Source: Cristatella mucedo (Eukaryota; Bryozoa; Phylactolaemata; Cristatellidae). From it: a DNA stretch of 64,000 bases. Each line of letters begins with the position of its first letter. The stretch's first letter is position 1. Position numbers and translations under genes: made by a program. The notes beneath the pieces are model-generated. The model saw only the letters and a list, made by a program, of their open reading frames with translations, made no database searches and was not told the DNA's origin. Of this stretch, positions 22,601 to 35,800 are shown piece by piece. The stretch covers positions 990,001-1,054,000 of the forward strand of contig WPIO01000126.1 in assembly GCA_009760855.2 (NCBI GenBank). The letters are read 5' to 3'.

Positions 22601-25600
22601 ATCTAGAGAATGGATCTTCTAGATCATCACAAGGATCATCAGGTAAGCAGCTAATCTGAGAGCGGTTGAGAAGATGGTTGATCGTCGACATCAGCATGTT
22701 TTGATTTTGGGCATCTGTAATTTAAAAATCTTTTTATAGAAGCTAGATTTGGCCTTTGCTAGAATCGATTGGTACGACCCACGGTAGTCTTCATATGCCT
22801 GTCGATGGACAGTCAGTCCTGATCTTGTGTATGCTTTTTCAGGCTTGTGCTTAGTAGACGTGGCTAGTTTAATGTCTGTGGTAAACCATAGGCCGTCTGG
22901 GTGAGGGCGCTCAGTGAGCTTACTTGTAGATGCAAACTCGTCGAGCGTGTCAGCGAGTGTCGTGTTGTAGTTATCTACCAATGATGACAGATCAGAAGGG
23001 GGACTGAGCAGCAAAGGCGTGGCAGATATTCTTGCACGTACAGCATCGATGTCAAGGGTCTAGAGGTTTTTTGATTCACGTGTGATTTTAGGGGAGGATG
23101 AGGAGGAGGGCACGCATTGTAGACTGAATGAGACCTGCATGTGCTTAGATTAGCAGGATTCGGTAATAATTAGTAATGAAAAACTGCAGTTGTATGGAAA
23201 AATTTGGTCAAGTGTGTGACCCTTGATGTGTGTAGAGCCATGCACATGAGCCACAAGAGACAGTGAGTCCATCAATGCACAAAATTCAGTGCTGAAGGCG
23301 TCAGATAAGTTATCAAAGTAATGTTGAAATAACTCATAATGAGGAATCATAAATTTCTTGCACGCAGAATCGAAATGAGATCGGATAAATTTAAGATAAT
23401 GGAGGATTTTGTACATGGTGGGCGATAGACTACTGCCACCATCGGTTGCTATTTTTCGGGTGAAATCAAGACTATCGGTTTGGAAGACTGCTTCGAGGGT
23501 ACTGCAAATGGCTTGAAGTTGAATTTCTATTGCACAGTAACCGCAACTCCATCTCCAGTTTTGATTGACCTGGGGGTGTGAAAGAATGAGAAACCAGTCG
23601 GGGTTGCGTCTTTGATTGTCGGGCAGTTTACCAATTTTAGAAAAGTTTCAGTCAAGGCGAGCAGGTCGAGACCATTTCCAGAAATAAGGTCGTTTATTAC
23701 TAGAGGTTTGTGGCACATTGAGTGAGGATTCCAAAGGCAAGCGTTAGGTTGAGCCGGAGTTACAACAGGCTTGATGACCACTAATTTAGATAGAGTTACA
23801 GTGACACACGTGTGGGAGCATGGTGAGCGGTTCGAGACAATACTGGGAATACCAAACGAGCCAGTAGTCAGCTCAAAGTTCCCGTCCAACGAGCGTGGCG
23901 GCTGGGGTGCTTTTCTTTTGTTAATGCATAATTCACGAATCTTAGCAACAGCAGTAAAATCTAGAAATGCATTTGATCTATGATGACGAAGCGATAATAG
24001 CTGAGCACGATCATAACTACCATGCAGGTTACCTAGCAGCCAGCGTAGCTAAGGCTGCCGCCGGTGGGAGAGCAGCCAGGAGTCATAAGCGTTTAGATAT
24101 CCATAGGCACGCAATTCCTTTACGCAACGGTCAAATAAATATCGCAATAACTTTAAACAGGTCTTGGCCGTATCGTTTCCGTATACGATTTTCGGAAGAG
24201 ATCTGCAATGAACAATGAACGCTGCTCACGGCACCTTATGGCGGGAAATGAGCTTATTTTTAAATTTGGTCAAGTCAGGAGATGTCGCGATGCCAGTCAA
24301 TAGTGAGTTTCAGACTTTGGAAGGATATGAACTAAAGGAATGGTCTCTAAAGTATTTGAGGTTTGTTCGACGCTTAGGTAATAATAATAATACGTTTGAT
24401 GTAGCACCCTCAATCTCTTTCTTGCCATTTTACATTTGCTGCAAAGGAAGCAAGATGGAATGGTTATTGTGAGCAAGCTCAATAAGATGTGACGTGCACA
24501 GAGTCAGCATGCAAGTACGGTTAGTGGCAGCATGCACAGTGTCAGCACGCATGAGCACATAAGAACAAATCACAGGGACCCACTGAATGCTGTGATACAC
24601 AGATGCGTTTGTAGTTTCTTTTTAAATGTGCAAAATTCAGGAGATGTCGGGACGTATGTCGGGAGTAAGTTTCAGGCTTGAGAGCATACAAGCTACTAAA
24701 GGCATAGTCTCCAACGGATTTGAGGTTTTGTATAAGGTATAGGTAAACAGTTAGATTCAAAAAGAGGGTGGTAAGATGCTTACTTAGCCTGGTGGAGGAG
24801 GAGATCTGATAGGTAGGCTGGAGCCAAATAGGAGGAACCTAAACCTGTGTGAAATGACCTTGAAGCCGATGCACTGCTTGACTGGGAGTCAGTGCAGGTC
24901 AACTGGAAGTTGCGCGACGTGGCAACTGCGTCGCTCACGACTGCCAAGCCTCAGTGCAGAGTTTTGCACCAGCTGTAAGCTGGTGATTGTTTGCACAAGC
25001 CTGTATACCATCAAGCAGTGAGTTGCAGAAGTTGAGGCGGGTTGTGACAAATGCATGGACCAATTTGGATGTGGTTGTGGATTCATGAGAATATTAACTG
25101 AAATATTATTTCCTGATTACACTAGAAAATACTTTAAAGACTTTTAAAGATACAATTTGGGCTTCGATATTTAAATTGGTTATACTATATCGTCTACTGA
25201 ATTGGTTCTATTTGGTACCATAATTTACACTCTAAAATGGTGACTATCTACTGCCACTGGCCCTGCAAGTACAGCCATGCAGGGCAGGCCATGGTTGTTG
25301 TCTCTTTCGCACTGTCAAGAGGTCGAGCTGTGTCTTGAGGTCACTTGGTCGTCCGAGGTCAGGTGCAGCCTCTAATGTAACGATATGCCACAGTTAGTAC
25401 TAAAAGATCGCAGCTGCTTTGCTGCCTTCAGAGCTGACAAAACATTAGCCTGCATCTATGAAAAATATTGTACAACTTTGGAAACTCTGCTTTGGAAAGC
25501 GAGTCTTGAGTGTTCGTTGACCTAACTGGTGTGCCCACCCTACTTACTGATTAGCTTTGAGTGCTTAGCTAATGGAAAAAATTCTTTACAGTAGAAAAAA

Positions 25601-27910
25601 TGAAAACCTATTTAGAAGTTGAGTTTATGATTAAATGTCGAAAAATTTCTGATAAAGGTCAAAATCAAATAAATGTTTAGGATAACTTTAAAAGAAATTT
25701 CAGAAATAAAATATGAAATTTTGATGGACTTTATGATAAAGTACGGCATCAAAAAATTATTCGGCAGACCATGTCAAACCCTACAGTGAACCCGAAGTAA
25801 AATATCTGCAAATTACTGATTTGCCGATCTCTGCATCATATATGACTTTAATCCCAACATGGTGAGGCTAGTTGCTCCCAGATTCATGCTTCAGCTTGTT
25901 GAGGTGCACGCTTGTTAATTTTAAGCACCTTCTTTTAATGTGTAGCTTTTTGCATTGTAAATTCCATTACTCACTCAACACCCAATGAATCAAAGTAAAA
26001 TTTGAAATGAAAATTCAGCTCTGCTTGTAAACAACAACAGTAGCTGATTTCGGATTACGGCTGGAGAAGGTTTGCTGTTCATTGCATCAAGCATCCTTGA
26101 ACTTGACATTCCTCAAACAAGGATACATACAGTAAAAGTTACTCTCGTACCTGATCCTCACTCTTTCCTCTGACCTGCTTGCACTAGCGGAATGCTACAT
26201 GACAATAGCCAACGGTCTGCTTAAGTTTTCTCCATGCATAGAGTAAGTTGTATGCCCTTGCTACGTCAGACAATAGAATTCAACAGGACTAAGAGCAACC
26301 TTGAGAAAGCGCCAGAAGGACCTGGATTGACTTCCCATCGACCATCCTGCGAGTGCTACTACTACTCTTAGCGATGCATTCTAGCTGAGCCCACGTCTAG
26401 CTTGTTTTTAAAAAGAGGGAGTCATAGATGCAAAACCAATAGAGGCTGTTGATGAACATCATTGAGCTTTTTAATTAGTCCTACGTAATCACCATACCTG
26501 ACTTCCCCTGCATTTGACTGCCTGGAGAAAAGTTCTTTTTGGCGATTGATGTCGTTTGCCGACACCATCAGATCCTATTCATCTGGGCGACACATCCATA
26601 AGTGAACTGATCACTTTTTTTTGTCATTTTCAGTGTAAGTGCATGAGCTAAATTAAGAGCCTGCGAAGTGCTGCACAGAGGTCTACAGACTCCCAGAGGC
26701 TGTTCCGTAGTTACTGCATTTCCGCGGGGGGGATGATAATTTCCCAAAGAAACGACAATGTGGCTGATGCTTTTTCTGGCTTTCATGTGTTATGCAGCGG
26801 ACATGGCTGCTCCAGGACTGCAATAGAATAAATTAAAATATACATCTATGATCCGCCCTGAGAGAAGAATCTCTATCCAGGCGCTGTACAGAGACCACAG
26901 GGCTAGAACCCACGACCTTTGTTGTTACAGTAGAGTACCTCCCCACTGTGCCAAACCAGAGCAGTGACCCAAGACAGGGTCGATTTTAGCTTCCGAACAC
27001 ATTTAGCTCGCACCCAGTAGTCAGCACTTTTGTGTCTCATTAAACTAGCACGTAAAATGTATTTAGCTTCATTTCCTATAAAAAGCTTATCTCAGTAGAA
27101 TAAAATTAAGCAATAAAATTAAAGCAAATAAACGCATGCATAGAAAGGAAAGCAGTCCACATAAGCAGTCCACATCCAGTACACATAAACGCTTGTGTAT
27201 TTACTAGGGACACGTACCTACGAACCTCACATTGTCAGATGAACTTTAAAGGGCAATAAATTCAAAGTTGTCAGAGATCTTCAGAGTAGTATTAAGTGCA
27301 ACATTATTATTTTGGCAGGCCTCTATGACTCTAGGCGCTCGGTGGTTGCACAAGCAGCTCAATTGCAGCACCTGTATTGACCTTCTTGATTGACCTTGAG
27401 GAAGCAGCTGAGGGTTTTCGTCCTCCGGTTGCACTACTTGTATCTTTCACCGCTCCTAGTTGCTATCGGTAGCAAGTTACGGGCTTTTGGAATATCGGGA
27501 CTGAAGCAATTGTTTTCTGTGAAGGTTATTTGGTTTGATAAGAGCGCAACTAAGTGACAATGTTAGGATAAACGGAGGAAAAGCCGACCAGAGATAGTGA
27601 CGATAATTAAGCTGGAGCGAGAGAGCGAATGAGCCTAAGTTGTACGAAATTGCTTTGAAATTGATCATCCAATTGATAGGTATTCAGAAAAGATCTCATA
27701 GAAGTGGCCTGAAGAGAAACTTAGGTCATTTGTGACAGACACGTCTAGGTGCAGGTTTTGGCACCCGAGGTATGTTATTTTATTAAAAATGCAGAGTTCT
27801 CAAAAGGAGCGAAAACTGACAGAAATCAGGGCTAGATGGCGAAAATTCTTTAGTTAACTTGCTGAAAAAATGTAAGCATGCATCGATATGTATGTAAGTA
27901 CAAGTAGGTA

Positions 27911-27959
<49 letters not shown>

Positions 27960-30900
27960 CAACGCATGAACTTCCCTAGAAGACTTTCCGAGGTTTCTGC
28001 AGGCGACATGGCTACCTTTTAATAAGGTCTAGTAAAACGAGCACGTCTCCTGAAGACCCTGTACTATCATCTCTGTGATTTTCACTGGTAGACAAACTTA
28101 AACTAGCCATAACCAAGATTGTTAATGCTTCTCTGGAAAAAGGGATTGTACCCACGTCCTTTAAATGGGTCATAGTTAGACCTGTACTTAAGATGCCAGG
28201 ATTAGATGTGGAGGTCCGTGTGAACTATAGCCCAGTTTCCCTTCTTCTTTTTTCAAAGATTCTTAAAAACAATGTCGCTTAGAAACTGGTTGGTAACACA
28301 CCTTGAAAAAAATTCAGGAACATTGTATTCAGTCAGGGATCAAGCGACAGCGATTCACCGATACTGCTCTCCTTGTAAACAATGACATCCAATGCAGCAA
28401 CGATGATGGTAATGTAACTGCTCTAGGAGTGCTAGATCTATCAGATGCATTTGATACCATTGATTGAGGTATCTTACTTAAACAATTGATAACAACTATC
28501 GGTCCCGCAGACGAGGCATTGGCCAGGTTTAAATCGTACTTGTCCAATCGTGTTCGTTCAGTCTCTGCCGTGTGGAGGAGAGGTTTCATCCACCAGACCA
28601 GTCACCTGTGGAGTCCTTAAAGGGTCCTTCCTTGGTCCTTTTCTGTTCTCCATTTATAATTAACCTCTGCGAAAAGTGTTTCAGATTCGTGGAATAAGCA
28701 ATCACTTTTTTCTGACGATACTCAGCTGTATTTGTTATTTAAGTCCTTGGAATATAATGTAGCGACTGGTAGACTGAATGCTTACCTTGCAGACATTTGA
28801 TCCTGGATTTCAGCAAATGTTCTCAAACTAAACTACGACTAAACGAAATTTTACTCAGAGGACACCCCAAGCGTATGGCTAGACTAATGTAATGGAATGT
28901 ATCTCCATCTGTAACTTCACAAAGCAATAAAGACTATGTGGGTGTTACACAGAAGATTTTATATAGCGCACTCACAGCCTAAGCGGTTTTCGTTACGCAT
29001 TCGGTAGCCAACAGGCTTCATTTTACGAAACAAAGAGAAAGTGGGAAGCATAGCAGAGTCAGGAGAGCAGTTGAGGTAGTGAGTAGCGTGGAAGTAGCAG
29101 CTCAGGACCGCTGAAAAAGATGTGCCATAGTCGGCAGCAGGAGAGTATTTGTCGCTGCATAAGAATTGTGGAAGCGAGCTCCACAGTCTAGCACCTGCAG
29201 AATTAAAGCTTTTGTCGCCAACGGTCTTTAGGCGGGGGGATGGAACGGTAATTGGCTGTCCATACAGAATCTGAGGGCGCGAAGAGACTGAAACTGGTGC
29301 AGCAGTTCAGCTAGGCACGAAGGAGCCAAGCCGTGGTGGGCCTTGTGGTTCAGCGTAAGAACTTTGCTCCCGTTGATCAACCGGCATTCATCCTAGCTCT
29401 TTTAGCAAAGAAGACACGTTCTCAAACCTCTGAGACTTGAAGACTAGCCTTGCAGCCATATTTATGGCCAGCTGCAGTGGCCTAGTTGCTCTCTTTGGTA
29501 GCCCAGCCAGAAGGAAATTACAATAATCAAGCTGAGACAGACTAAGGAGCTAGTTAACTTTTTAGACTAGAAAGCTTTGCTCTTCTTATTTTCATTTTTG
29601 GATCATCACCAGGCGCTCAGAATTTATGTGTCGTCTTTGACAGCTATTTAAATTTTGAAAGCTTCGTTAGGAAGACTACCTTTGCAGTCAGTCATCACGT
29701 CCGATCCCTATCTAAGATTAGGAATTACACATCCGATCTTTATCTAAGATTAGGAACTAATTTCCGTGTAGCTTGCAAAGAATTTAAAAAACCCTTAGTT
29801 CTGTCTTGGCTAGATTATTATAGTTTCATTTTGGAAGGGCTACCAAAAAATCCATGAGGCTACTGCAGCTGGCATGAATATGCCTGCACGGCTAATTTAC
29901 AAAACCCAGAGGTTGACTATGTGTCGTTTCCTTTGCTGAAAGAGCTTGGATGGCTTTCGGTTGATCTAAGGATACAGAGCAGAGTTCTGACGCTGACTCA
30001 CAAGGCCCGCCATACCTTGGCTCCTTTATGCCAAGCTGAACTGCTGCACCAGTTTAGGGCCTCCGCGTGCCCTCACGTCATGTACGGACAATGAATTATC
30101 TGCTCCACCGCTCCACTTCAGACCGTCGGCGACAGAAGCTTTTGCTCTGCAATTCCTAGACTGTAGAACTCATTTCCACGATTCTTACGCAACGAAAACT
30201 ACTGTCCTGCTGCCGACTATGAAATTATTTCCAGCCATCCTAAGCTGCTGTTGCCATGCTACTCACTACCTCAACTGCTGTGCTGACTTAGCTGTGCTTC
30301 TCACTTTCTCTTATTTGTGTGAGATGAAGTCGGTCGGCTAAGGAATTTTTTCTGAAAGCCGCTCAGGCTGCGAATGGGCTATACAAAACTCTCATGCGTA
30401 ACACCCACATAGTCTTCGTGGATGATTTGTGGAGTTACAGATGGAAATACATAATGTTGCGTTACGTTACATTATGGAGTTACATACATACGTGAATGCA
30501 AAAATCCAAAAAAGACGAGCTATAGTACATTATATAGATACGCCTAAATTTGTGTAGTATTAAGTGGCTAAATGTATGCAAACTTACTGGTTTTGACGAG
30601 CTCGTCAAATAAACTTTTCATTGGAATAATATACAATCTTTCACTTTTAATAGTCTAACTATTGTCAAAATCTGAAAAAACTTTAATCTAGATTCATCAT
30701 TACGACTGCTTTATGTAATACGACGTAGCTAAGAGTATGTTCAAACGTGAAAAGGAAGGCTTGTAAATTCATGAGTACCACAGAGAATTACACTCAAAAC
30801 ATTATAACTATTGAGCCAGCTTTATCTCCCTGTTTTAAATCACAATTAGAAGTAAATGATTTAAATTCTGAAAAATAAAAGTAAATTTTTTGTATAGCAC

Positions 30901-32796
30901 GCTAAGGTAATTAGATCCTTATCCAGGGCTTCAAAGTCGCCACAGGGCTCGAGCAAACGAACCCCGTGATAAAAGTCGGGCACCTAACCACTGGACCAAA
31001 CCAGGGCAATAAGTCGTGTTTTTGTGGTTACATAAGCTGGTGAACAGTACATCCCAAAAACTATTCGTTAGCATTAGAGAATTAAAAGTAATTTAATGCC
31101 ATCGAATACTGTGCGATGCCTCGAGCACAAATAAAAATTAACTGAACGTCATTGCAATGGAGACAGTTAACAGAGCGTAGCATCTCAGCTATTCCAGTCC
31201 AGCATTTCGGCTTTACCAGGTTTATCAAGGCTTTGCATCGTGCAAGTCAACAGAATCGTAAAGTTAATTTCTTCTTTTACTACTTCACCAAAAGAACTGC
31301 TATGTCACTTTTGCCATAATTCAAAATTCTCCTTTGCTAAGCGAAATATACGACGTCGGCTAGAAGTTGCATGCTTAGTAATTAGGTCCTGAGCAACCAG
31401 CAAAACTCTGTCCTATATGGAAACAGCTTTAGTCCTCATACCCTGGCAGGTAGAAGCTAAATAATCTTAAATTTAATTCATGTGATCGTATAGAAAGCCA
31501 AGTAATATTCATCCTGATGGTTTTACTCATATCATTGAGTGCCCGATACTGAAAGGCTATAAATAGCAAATCCTCTCTTAATTCAGTTTATTTAGTTGAA
31601 TCTATCCGATTCGGCAGTTAGCAGATAAGTAGATAGTTCTTCAGTGCTTTACCCAATGTATGTGTTGCAGCTAGGTAATTACACAGGTGGTACCGCTGGA
31701 AATGGAATGAAATCGATTGGGAAAAACTCTTTTTTTTCAACGTTTGACGCTGACCACGACAATATATCCGACATCAACTGCGCAGCTAAGTACTCTGGTA
31801 AGTTTCCAACTGTCCATAATAAATTATTTAAAATAATTAATCTGTCTGATCATCAAGCCTGGTAAGCTGTGCTAAAACCTGTGCTGTCATGATAGCAGAA
31901 ACTTGAAGATATTTCGAATGATATACAGAAGATCTGAGTAAAATGTCTCAGCTGCATGTATATAAATTTCTTGATTGTATTAATCCTATTAATCGTTCTT
32001 TTTATTGCGACCTAAGAAAGCTAATTTGCTATCCAGCTGCTTTGCAATGGGCTGCAACTGAATTAATGGCGATGGCTTAATGAGATGAGCACTATCAATA
32101 TTAGACATGTAGACATGTAAAAAAGAGCATACAAGCATCATATTTCCTATTTGCATTGGCATGCTAAAAGGGGAAACATCGTTTCGATCCGTTAGCAGAA
32201 CCTCTGGCCGAAGGCTGAATACTGAGTTATTCACTGGCTGGACTGCAAAGCATATAGGAATAAAACATTTCACTAGACGCGAAGGTAAAGCTGACCACAA
32301 CGGACGCTGATTGATAGACATTCTAATGATCGGTATAGGAAGTGGCCGCAGCTTAAAGCGAGTTCGAGAATTTTGGTCGGTATGAGCTGAAGGCTTGATT
32401 GCCAAAATATTCAATTTAGTTCGAGGGATGCCAAGACAAGTAGATTCTGAGGAGTAGTGTGGTGCCAGAGCACACAGTACGTATACCCCAACTTGCACAT
32501 CGCTAGCTGTAATTTACAAACAAGTGAAAATAATGATTGCACGAAACATACAAGACCCGGTAGAAGTATTCTACGTGACGTAGTCTAATTTCTGCTTAAT
32601 CATAGTTTCGCGAACAATTAACAAGAAATGAAATGGCGCTGCATATGGAAAGTGATACTCCTACGATAAGAAGGCAACGAGGATAGCGTTTTGGTGAATT
32701 CCTGGTTGCAATACTTTTGATCCCTTGATCCTAAATGCACGTCGATGGCTTGTTCATCTTAAGATACAAGCAGCTAGTCAAGTCTTAAAATGACAA

Positions 32797-32855
<59 letters not shown>

Positions 32856-35800
32856 TATGTACATAAGTGAACACTCAAAGGTTCGAAAGCAGAGTTGACA
32901 GCATGGAAAGAAGGAATAACGCTGCACTAAGGTACTACTGACGCTATTGAAAATAATCTCTGCTCTAACCTTGTTTTTAGTGCTTCATATGAAATCCGCT
33001 ATCCGATTTCTGAAAAATCCCACTAATCCTCACACATAATCTTACTATAATCAGACAAATCCTCTCAGATCTAAGTAACAGAAATTCTCTCTATAAAAGA
33101 AAGCCAATAGTTTTCAGTTAAAAATTTCTTTATTAAAGTGCGTGTTTATGGTGCTTCGTCAGCTATGAGATTCAGAGCCTCAATGCTCGACTACTAGTGG
33201 CTTAAAACCAATATTGTTTTGTAGGAATTTTGATCCCGTGCTTACTACAAAGTAACGAGTACTGTACTACGACCCCGGCTGCAACAAATATTTTCTAACT
33301 AATATTTGTTACTCGTGACAGGTTTCTTATGTAACAAATTGCTTGTATTATAGAAAAAATCCCGGAAAACTCATTTTGCTTCGTACGGAGGGCCTGAGTG
33401 TCCGCTGACCTAGCTGGTGAGCACAGCACACATATTAAGCTCTTGTAAAGAATCGCCGAGAGATTATATTTATGTATGTCTATGGCTTGCCAAAGGCAAC
33501 GGCAGCACAACTTCTTGTCTGTCACACTCACTTTGGTAGCTTTTCACTGCGAGCCGCCCTGGTTTGTCTTGAGGTTCTATTTTTATTCAGTTCTTAATCG
33601 TATCGTCAATTCAGTGACGGGAAACCGACCAAGTAACTAAAAGGCTAGAAAACCTAGCCTAATATAATATTTGACATACTGTAAATATTTCCACAATTTG
33701 AGGCAAAAATGCCACTTGGAAGAACCAATGCCGTTATCCACTTTTTCTATGCAGCAAGTGCCTAGAAAGAGAGTCAATGCTCTCTAAGAATGCCATAAAA
33801 TGCATTAATATTAATATTATCCTTAAATGGAAGATCTTAAATGATTTGTTTTCAAACGTCTGAAGAAAAGAAATCAATTAGCTGCCGAATACAGTACATA
33901 GAGCAGAATTTTGCATGAAGTATTGTAAGTAAAATAATCTCCCTATCAAAAACATAATTAGGAAAAATGAGTAGTAGGAACTGGGCTGATGCTCCAGAAT
34001 TGACTTAAGTTTTCTACTGCAAGATTTTTTACTAAAATATATTATTGCCACACTTATTTTGCCCGGTGGTTTTGGCGCTCGCCCCGACCAAAGTCTGACC
34101 GAGGTCTTGGGCTCGAGCCCCGTGGCATATTTAAAGAGCCTGTGAAGAAATATAGTTCTCTTAGGGCACTACACACATGAATTATATTTATATATTTTTT
34201 CTAGTCTTATTCGGTGGTGAATCCAAAGGGGACAGGAATTATCTGCCCCTCTACATTATGGAAAAGACATGGGCTGCCCTCTATGCCTATTCCCCCCCCC
34301 CGATAGTCAGGTCGTCACCAACGACCAAATTATGCTGTAATTCCACTCAATGAGCAACTGCCAAATTGTTGTAGAATAAACGCTACGATTTTGCTCTATC
34401 TTATTTTCCAATAAGTGCATGTCTAGCACCACTTACGTTCACTTTTTTGGGTCTTACCCCGTATATAAAAATTGTGCACGTCTTGACCATCTAGATCAGG
34501 GGTCGGCAAACTTTTTCGGACCACTAGGCCATTTCAGGAGGTCAAGAAGGCACGCACTAGGCCTGAGGAAACCACGCCCACTCCACAGGGCCGCCCGGAG
34601 GGAGCGTGGACAGACGAATAAAAATTCGCAACAGACGCACAAACGCAAATTGAAATGATAGGGGTAGACATTTATATCTTCCTTCCCCAGTCAGCCACTT
34701 CGGCTTCAAGCAAGCGCCTGATATCTGTTCTAAAAATAAACACAGGCCACAGTCAACTTGTGCTGCAATCAGCCATACTGAATGAGAATGAAACCGTCTT
34801 CTAGGCCGGACTGGAGCACTAGCTAGGCCGGATTTGGCCTAATGGCCGGTGTTTTCCCACCTCTGATCTAGATAAACATTTTGGCTCAGCCTTAATTTTC
34901 CTACTGGTTTTACAATTTTATAGAGTTAAAAAGTTCTTTAAGTGTCCAGACAGAGAGAAATATGAACAGAAAGCCTTTCATTTAAAGAAAGAGCTAAAAC
35001 GCAAACATGGTAGGCATGAGTCATATTTTATTTGTACTGATGAAAAATATCTTGGAATATTTTTTAACATGTAGGTGTTTAATAATGACATTAATCTCTA
35101 CGTTGGAATCTTAGCGGAGCCCGATCTGAGCCGAATGTTTGGTACAACAATGAACCTTGGCAGAATCTATATTAAGGTGACAGTTGGATGTTCACCCATT
35201 AAAATGACTGCATAGAGCCTCGCAGTAATACTTATTAACCACTCACAAGTCCATCGACGCTGGGTGACCAAATGCCTTCCAAAAATTTTAGGCTCCTAAC
35301 TCATTACCAGTCCATATTTTGGAACTGAGCCGCTTGAAACTGATTAAGACTTAGGGGAGTAACACGTTTGTTACGTTAAATGAAGGTTTTGATAACGTGA
35401 TCTAGCAACAAATTATTGATGTCCTCCAAAGCTAATATCTGGCATACTGATTTGTAAGTCATGAAATTTGTATCGTGCACTGACTATACGTTCCTAAGCT
35501 TTCACAAGTAGGCATCTCTAACTAGCCTCGAGACTTCATAAAGCCTTGGTGAGTCGTGATGGCACATTAGGTAAGATGGTTGCTGTTAATGACCTTGGCC
35601 TCGAGGTCATGGATTCGAATCCTGCTGTGGGCGATCTTTTATTGCCGAAGCACGCGGTGGGGATAGCCTAAAGGCTCTTCTGTGGCTGTACAAAAGAAGT
35701 TGTCGAATCATCTAGTATTTTCGTTTAATAATCAGTTCTACTTAACATTGTGAGTACCGTAGAATTTTAAATATACCTGAATTAAAATTTAGACATAAAA

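Larger units (their letters stand above)
17966..23990 (-). mobile_element. Long LINE A copy (endonuclease to 3' end), interrupted by two insertions
   Basis: Read on the minus strand, this is one LINE A copy. An endonuclease N-terminal part (frame 23,527-23,889, with an ALTETFL catalytic-glutamate block) and central part (23,150-23,416) are followed by the linker (22,479-23,014) and RT N-terminal region (19,513-19,770 and upstream). It continues through the RT catalytic half and C-terminus (18,258-19,262) to the hairpin and tail at 17,966. A hAT transposon (19,979-22,416) and a 5'-truncated LINE A 3' end (19,263-19,556) are inserted in it. Motif A is intact (EAFDTIDH) just before the second insertion. 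Frames are broken throughout. The 5' end beyond 23,990 is not recognised, so any ORF1 is missing or too diverged. Confidence 0.8.

Noticed and set aside
25087-25560. SINE shared between 25,510 and 33,400
   Set aside because: Only about 27 bases are similar and no B-box accompanies them; kept as a note, not as an element.
35553-35710. Functional tRNA gene
   Set aside because: A-box and B-box are present, but no complete cloverleaf with acceptor stem is evident and the downstream body fits a SINE.
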